From an uncultured Glaciecola sp. (GTDB taxonomy: Bacteria > Pseudomonadota > Gammaproteobacteria > Enterobacterales > Alteromonadaceae), in assembly GCA_937125395.1 (NCBI GenBank), contig CAKZLI010000055.1:186001-250000 (forward strand): a stretch of DNA of 64,000 nucleotides, written 5' to 3'. Positions 56,109 through 64,000 of the stretch are shown here, piece after piece. The position numbers and the translations under genes were made by a program. The first letter of the stretch is position 1; each line of letters begins with the position of its first letter. The notes below the pieces were generated by a model. That model made no database searches, was not told where the DNA came from, and saw only the letters and a program-made list of their open reading frames with translations.

Positions 56109-58302
56109 TCAAGATATCTGCAATTTGGTTTCTGTTGAAACATCATCTGGCCATATTGTTAAAGCCAGGTATCTAAATATTGATGGCTTTGAACTCAGCA
56201 AGAAATTATGTTTTGAACTGCATAGAGTTTTTCTTTTTTATTCTAAAGATAGAGTGTCTTCGCAATCTTACCTTTTAAATCAAGCAATAGAGACATTTTT
56301 TGAGTTCTTAGAAAAACACAATGAAAAACAGCCAGATACATTAAAAATAAACTCTCTTTCAGTGATTGGCTCAGAAATTTTCAGGGCGTATATTCGATAT
56401 TGTCAAAAAAACGAATTTAACCTTGAAATTCCAACAACTTTGAAAGCTGCAATTGTTAATTTTGCTGAATATACGAAGTTAATTCCAATCCCATCATTAC
56501 CTCGTATGTCATCATATAAAAAAAAGACTCCTCCCACAGAGCCCTTAAGTGAAAGGTGTTATGGCGAATTAACTACTGCTCTACTATCAGAAATAGATCG
56601 TCTATACGTAAAAGTTTCGTTTATTGAAAAAGTTAAATTAGCAGAACCGTATACTCTAGAAGGTGCATTTTCAGAAATATTCCCTCCTGTAACCAAGGAG
56701 CGTATATTCAAGTGGTATGAAATGATTCTTGAAGAGGAAATTACTACGAAATTAAAGACGGCAGGACTTAAAAATAAATTAAAGCACTGCACAGATGTAG
56801 AGCTATCTCAATTAGCTGAACAAAAAACAGGAGTTCTTAACAAGTTTAAGGCTATTTATAAAAGAGATAAGGCCTTTATTGATACTTCTCAGGCTATACC
56901 CATTCTCAAAAACGGGCAAGGTATTGGAATAGGAAACTGGAATTTTAATATTGCTAGAGGTTTAAAAACTTTATTAGTTCATGGCTATCCCATGGAACAG
57001 CCCCTCAAGGAAATTGAAAGAAAATATTCATGTAGTGACATTATTGCAATTGATGATTGTAAAGATATTGTTCAATTATTGATGCTACGAATAAATCGTT
57101 GCAGGAAAGAATACAAACATCCTGAAATAGAAAATTGGGATAGTTTGTTGGGTGCTTATTTCCCTTCAATGATTGATGCAGCATCAATTTATTTAATGTT
57201 GGCTATACAGTCTGGTTGGAATAAAGAAACTATTTTATCGATTGATCCAGATAATTTCGAACATGTATTAACAGGTGCTTTAAATGAAAATCAATCCGTT
57301 ATTTTTTCGGAAAAACATAGAGGCCAAGATGCCAAGTTGCCATATAGTGATTCAAAAGAATTTATAGCCCCAAGCAATAAAGATGATAAGTATTCGATAT
57401 ATAATATCATTCAGTTAGCAAAGCGTATTTCAGCTCCTCTTTCTGAGTATGAATATGATTACATTCATATACATAAAACCGAAGAAGATTTAAACCCGCT
57501 ATTTCTGTGTCTTAGATATTACGCCGACTGGATCTCAAAAGGGGGAAGAAATAGTTCCTTATCTCAACAAAAAGCATTCAATACTTCAATAAAACACTTT
57601 ATACGTAAGCATCAAATTAAAGAGCACGGAAAATTAATTTCAAGTATCGGTGAAATTACGTTAAGAACTCGTATTACATGGATGCAAATTAAACGAAAAA
57701 AGCTTCCACTAACAGTTATTCGACTTGTTCAGGGTCATAACTCTAAAACTACCACAGATAAGTATTATGATAATTCAGGCATTGCTAAACAAGAAAGGAA
57801 GCGGAGATTAAGGCTTGAGCAAGAAGAAATTGTTACCCTACTAAGAAACAGAGAGTTTAAAGGTATTATAGGAATTCAGTCGAATACTATTGCAGATGCT
57901 CCCTTAAAAATATTTCATATACCAGGCCATAAAAACGACTTATGGGCTTGCGCCAATCAATATGAACCAACTTGGCCAAGGTTTGAGCAAGAGGTAACGA
58001 GTGGCGAAAAATGCTATTCACTTTCTAATTGTATTTTTTGCAAGCAAATTCGACTATTTGAAGATTCAGTACCTTATTTGATGGAGCGCTTAATCCACAT
58101 CGAAGAATCTGTTATTGAGACTGATATAATTGATGAAGAGCCCGTATTAAATGATGAAAGAATTATTATAGAATCAATTCTTGATAACTGGGATGACGAT
58201 GATCACATTAAGAGCTCTGCTAGGTATCAAAGAATAAATGCCCCGCTATTACCTAGAAATTTGAATGATTTGAAAATTATCTTTGAGGATGACAATGATT
58301 GA
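56101..58302 (+). CDS. Tyrosine-recombinase-fold protein lacking the first catalytic Arg
   Basis: 733 aa. The C-terminal half has a recombinase-like end: LRTRITWMQIKRKKLPLTVI then VQGHNSKTTTDKYYDNSG, comparable to the LGHxSxxTTxxYY box with the Tyr nucleophile. The box I region reads AIQSGWNKETILSID, where active enzymes have TGxRxxE, so the first catalytic Arg is missing. A Cys cluster (CYSLSNCIFCKQ) follows near residue 645. Similar to VPA1269-type proteins or to the non-catalytic 'Tfp' of strand-biased elements, from memory. Starts with TTG at 56101, 8 bases inside the kinase gene, without a clear Shine-Dalgarno, so it depends on coupling. Confidence 0.7.
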   Translation: MDSQDICNLVSVETSSGHIVKARYLNIDGFELSKKLCFELHRVFLFYSKDRVSSQSYLLNQAIETFFEFLEKHNEKQPDTLKINSLSVIGSEIFRAYIRYCQKNEFNLEIPTTLKAAIVNFAEYTKLIPIPSLPRMSSYKKKTPPTEPLSERCYGELTTALLSEIDRLYVKVSFIEKVKLAEPYTLEGAFSEIFPPVTKERIFKWYEMILEEEITTKLKTAGLKNKLKHCTDVELSQLAEQKTGVLNKFKAIYKRDKAFIDTSQAIPILKNGQGIGIGNWNFNIARGLKTLLVHGYPMEQPLKEIERKYSCSDIIAIDDCKDIVQLLMLRINRCRKEYKHPEIENWDSLLGAYFPSMIDAASIYLMLAIQSGWNKETILSIDPDNFEHVLTGALNENQSVIFSEKHRGQDAKLPYSDSKEFIAPSNKDDKYSIYNIIQLAKRISAPLSEYEYDYIHIHKTEEDLNPLFLCLRYYADWISKGGRNSSLSQQKAFNTSIKHFIRKHQIKEHGKLISSIGEITLRTRITWMQIKRKKLPLTVIRLVQGHNSKTTTDKYYDNSGIAKQERKRRLRLEQEEIVTLLRNREFKGIIGIQSNTIADAPLKIFHIPGHKNDLWACANQYEPTWPRFEQEVTSGEKCYSLSNCIFCKQIRLFEDSVPYLMERLIHIEESVIETDIIDEEPVLNDERIIIESILDNWDDDDHIKSSARYQRINAPLLPRNLNDLKIIFEDDND

Positions 58303-60325
58303 GTTGGATGATTATTTTTCACCAGAATCTTTAATAGAAGAGTTAGAAGATGCTGCTAACGAAGAATTTAATTATATTTTGAATACAACTGGTGGAAAGG
58401 TTTCTCCAACTGTAATTTCACTAACAACAAAATTAGATGCTGATCCTGAAGGCAGTTTTCCAGTTTCTGATTATTCAAATTACAACCAAGATGAGTGGTT
58501 TTTGGAAGAGATCAGTGGTCAGAATCCTATAAAAATATATTTTTATAAAGAGGAAGAAGCATTTAATGATTTAAAACGAGCTTTATTATACTACTCAATT
58601 CCCGATTTTTGCGCATTTGGAAATATCAGGAGTTATAATACATCAAAAAGCTACTCATCATTATTTAACACATTCATCTCATATGTTTTTAAAGATAATC
58701 ATTTATTAGCAAATGATCCTACAGATATAAGTTGCATCACTCCAGCAATGTTAAATGACGCTTTAGATAGAGCTAAAGCAAATAAAGATTCTCCAAGGCA
58801 TTATCACTCTCTCTTTCGTATAATTCGCCTATGGTTTTCTTTATCCTCAGAAGGAATGATCCCAGAAAAGTATAAAATAAATATTGATTACGTTAGCGTC
58901 GATAATAAAAGAAGGCATAAAGATGTTGTCAAACATTTTCAGGGGACTGTTTCAACTTGGATACCATTTTCAGAACGAGACCTAGCTAAATTAATTAACT
59001 ATTCCTTATTTTGGCTAGAAAAAGCCCTACCCAAACTTATAGATATGCGTGATTATATTGATAGTTTGAAGTTAGTTAAAACAAAAGGCTCTCCTTTTAG
59101 CACAAAAGGAGCACATGAAGAATTTGAAAATATGACAAATATTTTCATTGATGAAGTTTGTGTGATGTCCAGCTCATTCTCTATTCTTAAACCACAAGAA
59201 AAAAATGGCTATAAAACTCATCAATACAATTGGAAAAATAGTTACGCTATAGCTCTAGATCATATCAGAAACTCGTTATTCATATTCATTGGCTTGCTTC
59301 TTGGAATGCGCTCAAGAGAGATGAGACAACTAATGCTAGATGACATTTTCAAAGATAATAATGAAGAATATTGGATAAATATAACAAGATTTAAAACGAC
59401 AGCTGATCCTAATTATCATGGTGAAACTGAAGTTATGCCTGTTCCTTTTTTTATCGGTGAATGTGTAGATCTTTTTAAACACCTTAAAAGCCTTTCTGAT
59501 TTTGAGAAGCAAGGTTATTTGTTTCAGTCAAATAAAAGTAGAAAAGTAGTAAATAACTTTACAGCAGGAAATATTAGACTGATAACAGCTGAGATCAGAA
59601 AGTTTACTGGTGTTGAAAGGCCACATAGTCATAGATTTAGAAAAACCTCAGCTGAGATGTTAATAAACCGAAATGAAAAAAATATTGATTTAATTCGGAT
59701 GCTTTTCGGACATGAAAGCTATGAAATGACACTAAGATATATTGCTAGAAACCCTTTTATGGTTAAGGCGGTTGCAGAAGCTATCGAAGTAAATTTTACC
59801 GAAGACTTTCATGAGGTAGTGACAAATATAAGAGACCAATCATATTCTGGACAACCAGCTGAACGAATTGCGAGTGCCATAATAAAAGCACCAGAAAAAT
59901 TTGCAGGTAAACAGCTTAAACTGCAACTCATGAATTATATATCTCACTTACTATCTAGTGGAGAGATGCTTTTCATTCATAGAACAGCAATTGGCATGTA
60001 TTGTATTCATAGCGAGGAAATAACACTTGAAAACCTTCCTCCATGTTTAGCGGAAAATAAAAAATTAAGCCTCCCTTTGAGTCCTGATATTAGTAACTGC
60101 CAATTAGAGTGTAAGCATTGTGTTGTTGTTGAAAAAGCCAAACAAGCAATCTCTGGCAATATTGAATTCTATCAGTCTATTTTAGAGTCAACAGATGGTG
60201 TTGGCGTAAAAGCTAAGGCTAGGTTGCGAAAAAAACTATCAGCAGCTGAGAAACATCTTGAAGCCCTCGATAAGAACAAATTAAAAATCCAAGAATCTAT
60301 TGATGTTAGGGAGCTATTAGTATGA
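58295..60325 (+). CDS. Large tyrosine recombinase (integrase) with C-terminal Cys cluster
   Basis: 676 aa from ATG 58295 (GAGG 6 bases upstream; a TTG at 58283 is also in frame). Catalytic boxes: LLLGMRSREMRQL (first Arg), HSHRFRKTSAEML (HxxR), LFGHESYEMTLRYI (His and nucleophile Tyr). A C-terminal CQLECKHC cluster and a coiled-coil tail (AKARLRKKLSAAEKHLEAL) follow. Overlaps the previous gene by 8 bases (ATGATTGA). Probably one of the enzymes that cut and join the element ends. Confidence 0.82.
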   Translation: MIELDDYFSPESLIEELEDAANEEFNYILNTTGGKVSPTVISLTTKLDADPEGSFPVSDYSNYNQDEWFLEEISGQNPIKIYFYKEEEAFNDLKRALLYYSIPDFCAFGNIRSYNTSKSYSSLFNTFISYVFKDNHLLANDPTDISCITPAMLNDALDRAKANKDSPRHYHSLFRIIRLWFSLSSEGMIPEKYKINIDYVSVDNKRRHKDVVKHFQGTVSTWIPFSERDLAKLINYSLFWLEKALPKLIDMRDYIDSLKLVKTKGSPFSTKGAHEEFENMTNIFIDEVCVMSSSFSILKPQEKNGYKTHQYNWKNSYAIALDHIRNSLFIFIGLLLGMRSREMRQLMLDDIFKDNNEEYWINITRFKTTADPNYHGETEVMPVPFFIGECVDLFKHLKSLSDFEKQGYLFQSNKSRKVVNNFTAGNIRLITAEIRKFTGVERPHSHRFRKTSAEMLINRNEKNIDLIRMLFGHESYEMTLRYIARNPFMVKAVAEAIEVNFTEDFHEVVTNIRDQSYSGQPAERIASAIIKAPEKFAGKQLKLQLMNYISHLLSSGEMLFIHRTAIGMYCIHSEEITLENLPPCLAENKKLSLPLSPDISNCQLECKHCVVVEKAKQAISGNIEFYQSILESTDGVGVKAKARLRKKLSAAEKHLEALDKNKLKIQESIDVRELLV

Positions 60326-61302
60326 GCTCAGCAATAACAAGATCTAAACTCATTAAAGTTATCACTAAAGAAATTGTTGAAAATTTTAATACAAAACTAA
60401 AGATACAAGATATATGTGAAGCAGTAGGTATATCTAGACAATCATTTAATCGTTACTACTCAGACCTTAAGCCATATATGAAAGGCGAAAAGCCTATTAA
60501 TGAGCTAGTGATGAATGAAAGTGACATTTCCTCTAATCAATTGCTTTGTAAATACCAATCAAAAATTAAAGAGTTACAGGATGAACTGGAAAATATAGTC
60601 AAAAGTCATGAAATAGACTTAAGTAAAGTCAAAAATAGTATGACAACTTCATTGATGAATAATGATCTTTCGGTACATGATGCAGACAGTGTTAGACTAC
60701 AATTGCAAAAGCAAAGTTTACTTTCAGACAAGCTCAAGGAAAAAATCAATCGTTTAGAAATGGAACTTAGTAAGCAATATGTTGATGACAATTTAAAGTC
60801 TTCTACAACTCCTCTTAATGATAATTTTCAAGTAATCGATGTAGATTTTGAATTACTATTTAAAAACTTTTCAGCTACCCAAGATATTGATGTTTTCGAA
60901 GACGAAAAAGAAGTGGCAATTGATAATTTAATATCGATGACAAATAAACTCTTAATCAATGATAAAACAATCGTTGTGTTGTTTATGGAAAGGTATTTAA
61001 GTAGTTTTAATAAATTTGTTGAAAGATATGCTTTTAATTCTGAAGATTTACACTTATTTGTAAGACTTCCTGTGCATTCAAGATCCGAATTAAAGTTAAC
61101 TTTAAACAAGTTCACTAAACAGGGAGCATTAAAGATATACATTCCTTACTCTGCTTCAGATACTGTTACTAAGTCACAGCGTAATTTTTACTTCAGAAAT
61201 GTCCCTGAAACGGAACTACAGGCAGCAGATAAATCATTTTTACCCTCTATCAAGGATGGCTTTGAGCATGTATGTCAGTTTAAGATTAGACAGGGTGACT
61301 AA
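60322..61302 (+). CDS. HTH and coiled-coil protein of the recombinase operon
   Basis: 326 aa. N-terminal helix-turn-helix (KIQDICEAVGISRQSFNRYY, about residues 29-48), then a coiled coil (about 75-155, KQSLLSDKLKEKINRLEMEL) and a C-terminal globular part. No recombinase motifs. It may bind the element ends or organise the recombinases; as I recall, GmtX or the SE auxiliary protein are the nearest role models. Starts by ATGA overlap (4 bases) with the gene before and ends in TAATG (1 base) with the gene after. Confidence 0.65.
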   Translation: MSSAITRSKLIKVITKEIVENFNTKLKIQDICEAVGISRQSFNRYYSDLKPYMKGEKPINELVMNESDISSNQLLCKYQSKIKELQDELENIVKSHEIDLSKVKNSMTTSLMNNDLSVHDADSVRLQLQKQSLLSDKLKEKINRLEMELSKQYVDDNLKSSTTPLNDNFQVIDVDFELLFKNFSATQDIDVFEDEKEVAIDNLISMTNKLLINDKTIVVLFMERYLSSFNKFVERYAFNSEDLHLFVRLPVHSRSELKLTLNKFTKQGALKIYIPYSASDTVTKSQRNFYFRNVPETELQAADKSFLPSIKDGFEHVCQFKIRQGD

Positions 61303-62585
61303 TGATTGAAATCAAGACGTTACCCATCAAATATAAAAGCATTGATAGTCTTGGGATTGCTGAACATTATATTTTAAAAACAGTCAATGCTAGTGGCAAA
61401 GAAATGTTGTTGAGTCACCCTAACCTGTTTCTTTATCATGAAACAAATGACTCTCTTAACACATCAAAACGCTATGCAGCCATCATATCAAAGTTCTATT
61501 CGTATTTATCCACGCAAGATAAATTTCTAAAAACTGACATAAGTAAATATCATGTAATTGCTGATAACCGTGACATAAGGAGATGGCAAATTGATCGCCA
61601 GACAAAGCGAGTTGAAAAGCAATCGGTAAAACCTACGTCAGAAACCATTTTTGAAGAAGCTAGAGTCCTCTTAAATTTTTTTAGATGGTTACTTGGTGTT
61701 GGATACATCACCAATGTATCGATACAACATAAAGATTGGATTGCAAATTTCAAAAGCAAAAGAATGTTGAATTATATCCAAAAAAGAGCAAAAACAGCCA
61801 TTGATAGTAAAAATATTCAAGTTCTAGATAAGGAAAGAAGACAAAGCTCTTCAAAGTCTCTAATTACTAATCAGGAAATAAAAGCTCTACTAAATGCTTA
61901 TTCTGACCCGGTCTATTCAGCGTTATTAAAGCTGTCATTGGGCACAGGAATGCGACCTATGGAATTAGTTCAGTTTCCTTATATTGGGAATGGTAAAAAC
62001 AAACAAATCATGCCTTATTCTGAAATGGATAAAGATAACGCGACTGTCGATTACGAATTAATAGGGAAAGGGAAAAAACAGCGAGTCATTAAAGTAAATA
62101 TAAAAGATCTTAAAGAACTTGATGAGCAATATATTAAGAAACATTATGTTGAGCGAAAGAAAAAATATGAAAAAAAGTTCGGTGTTGAATGCCCTCCTTC
62201 AGTATTATTTTTAACCAAATCTGGGAGCCCAGTTACTTCAGGTAAAATATCTAGGCGCTCAAATGATGCTAAATTAAAAGCTATGCAAAATTATCCTGAA
62301 TTTAGGGAAAAAATCACTTTTTATGAAGCTAGACATTGGTGGCCAACAATGTTCGTTATTGAGTTTTTTAAAGAAAAGCTTCTTACCGAATCTTCAGAGG
62401 TTCTTTACGTTGCTTTCGCTGAAGCATTAAAAAACAACATGGGGCACGAAGAGCTGGAAACCACATATGAATATTACATTGATATGGCAAGATTAGTATA
62501 TTCTGCACAACAAGGTTCTGTTCACGAGCTGCTTGTTTCTCCTAAAAAATCAGTTCAAGAGAAGCTTGATGAAATGGATAACTAA
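61302..62585 (+). CDS. Tyrosine recombinase (integrase)
   Basis: 427 aa. N-terminal SAM-like core-binding domain (KRYAAIISKFYSYLS), then the catalytic domain: LGTGMRPMELVQ (first Arg), Lys in the LIGKGKKQRVIKV hairpin, FYEARHWWPTMFV (second Arg), MGHEELETTYEYYID (His and the Tyr nucleophile). Complete catalytic set, normal size. Last gene of the coupled chain; its ATG overlaps the preceding stop by one base. Confidence 0.85.
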   Translation: MIEIKTLPIKYKSIDSLGIAEHYILKTVNASGKEMLLSHPNLFLYHETNDSLNTSKRYAAIISKFYSYLSTQDKFLKTDISKYHVIADNRDIRRWQIDRQTKRVEKQSVKPTSETIFEEARVLLNFFRWLLGVGYITNVSIQHKDWIANFKSKRMLNYIQKRAKTAIDSKNIQVLDKERRQSSSKSLITNQEIKALLNAYSDPVYSALLKLSLGTGMRPMELVQFPYIGNGKNKQIMPYSEMDKDNATVDYELIGKGKKQRVIKVNIKDLKELDEQYIKKHYVERKKKYEKKFGVECPPSVLFLTKSGSPVTSGKISRRSNDAKLKAMQNYPEFREKITFYEARHWWPTMFVIEFFKEKLLTESSEVLYVAFAEALKNNMGHEELETTYEYYIDMARLVYSAQQGSVHELLVSPKKSVQEKLDEMDN

Positions 62586-62617
62586 ATATACATAAAAGGT
62601 TAACAGTACTTCTAACC

Positions 62618-62647
62618 TTGAAAATATGCTTTTATGTTCTGTATAAC
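62618..62647 (+). promoter_or_regulatory. Candidate promoter for the 144-aa gene, with hairpin before it
   Basis: TTGAAA (62618-62623), 18-base spacer, TATAAC (62642-62647). Just before it a hairpin, AAGGTTA (62596-62602) with TAACCTT (62613-62619), may weakly end the recombinase operon. So the small gene that follows is probably transcribed on its own. Confidence 0.45.
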
Positions 62648-62705
62648 ATTAAGCATAAAACTAAGTTCTTATTTAGTAATAATAAATAACTGAGAGTATT
62701 TAATC

Positions 62706-63137
62706 GTGGCAAACGGACAACAAAAAGCACGCCAAAATCTCGAAGCTTTCCAAGTATGGCAAGCAACGCAATCTGACGATGATTTCAAGCAAATTATTTT
62801 TGAAGACAAGTTAAACCGAGGTGAAGTAGCCAAAGCTGTTGGCTGTGGAAAATCTGCGCTTACTCAGAACCCCGCTCTAAAAAAAGCCCTTGCTCTTTTG
62901 GAAGAAAACCTAAGAGAAAAAGGTGTTTTGCCACAGCTGAAACAACCTATCAAAAAAAGTCCTGAAAAACCAAAGCAATATGACAACACCGCAAACCTAA
63001 AGCAATTAAATTCAAAACGTTTATCCACTTTAGAATCAGAAAATATAGAGTTAAAAGCCAAAGTCAATGAGCTTGAAAACAAACTTAAACGGTATGGTGA
63101 ACTATCAGAAACACTTTATGAAATGGGGATAATGCCT

Positions 63138-63140
<3 letters not shown>
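62706..63140 (+). CDS. Small HTH/coiled-coil protein (VPA1267-like)
   Basis: 144 aa from a GTG start (GAGAG about 9 bases upstream). Residues 1-80 are helical with an HTH-like stretch (LNRGEVAKAVGCGKSALTQN); residues 105-140 form a coiled coil (LSTLESENIELKAKVNELEN). I recall similar proteins at the end of the GMT core (VPA1267 family). The TGA stop is at the presumed IS3-family end, so the last residues may be cut off by that insertion. Base use fits the element. Confidence 0.6.

Positions 63141-64000
<860 letters not shown>

Overview
The window reads as a chromosome segment of a marine-type gammaproteobacterium, most likely an Alteromonadales relative. The basis is close E. coli/Shewanella-type orthologues in familiar local orders: ybfF-DUF2788-fldA-fur, yejK/yejL/yejM, alaA-yfbR, tmk-holB-tatD, etfB-etfA next to ETF-QO. 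Base composition of the backbone is moderate and AT-leaning. No rRNA or tRNA gene and no CRISPR array was seen, and no gene-free stretch exceeds 300 bases.

Layout. 1-7.4 kb: TANGO2-like protein, aromatic aminotransferase, an SDR/acyl-CoA dehydrogenase pair divergent from a TonB-dependent receptor. 7.4-14.7 kb: a two-component system whose divergent start codons nearly touch, an RND efflux operon, and a small glycogen-binding-fold protein. 14.8-18.3 kb: electron transfer flavoprotein and its quinone oxidoreductase, which would drain electrons from the acyl-CoA dehydrogenase to quinone. 18.3-24.8 kb: H-NS-like protein, YbfF esterase, flavodoxin, Fur, the pxpABC 5-oxoprolinase operon (PxpC carries a 12-bp tandem repeat), an S1-domain protein and an OsmC protein. 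24.9-36.1 kb: RmuC (with a near-consensus LexA box), class I fumarase, PabB, NudL, SdaA, CysB, and a LysR regulator divergent from a CoA-transferase pair. 36.1-47.8 kb: DEAD-box helicase, EF-hand protein, TrhO, a tandem PTPS-like protein, YejK/L/M, GmhB, RlmA, AlaA, YfbR. 47.9-55.2 kb: CheB-CheR fusion, dGTPase, a SulA-like inhibitor behind a textbook SOS promoter, a PNPOx-fold protein, TatD, HolB and a 5'-truncated tmk.

The most striking region is 55.15-64.0 kb, the left part of an AT-rich mobile element that interrupts the normally essential thymidylate kinase gene tmk. Only the C-terminal part of Tmk remains; the P-loop and the conserved DR motif are missing at the junction. The first gene inside the element encodes a phage T4 gp1-type deoxynucleoside monophosphate kinase, and it is translationally coupled to a chain of overlapping recombinase genes: a 733-aa tyrosine-recombinase-fold protein lacking a key Arg, a 676-aa and a 427-aa tyrosine recombinase with recognisable catalytic residues, and a 326-aa HTH/coiled-coil protein. 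A small HTH/coiled-coil gene follows. The gene set resembles the core of gamma-mobile-trio (GMT) or strand-biased circularizing elements, as far as I can recall them. The inference is that this element destroys an essential nucleotide kinase and supplies a phage-type replacement from its own integration operon. An IS3-family element with an amber-mutated transposase starts at about 63.14 kb and runs off the right edge; the cargo and the missing tmk 5' part are expected beyond it.

Two LexA-controlled sites, at rmuC and at the sulA-like gene, show an SOS network. Other points of note are a nested inverted repeat at 38,887-38,962, a YfbR with a changed HD motif and a shortened YejM.
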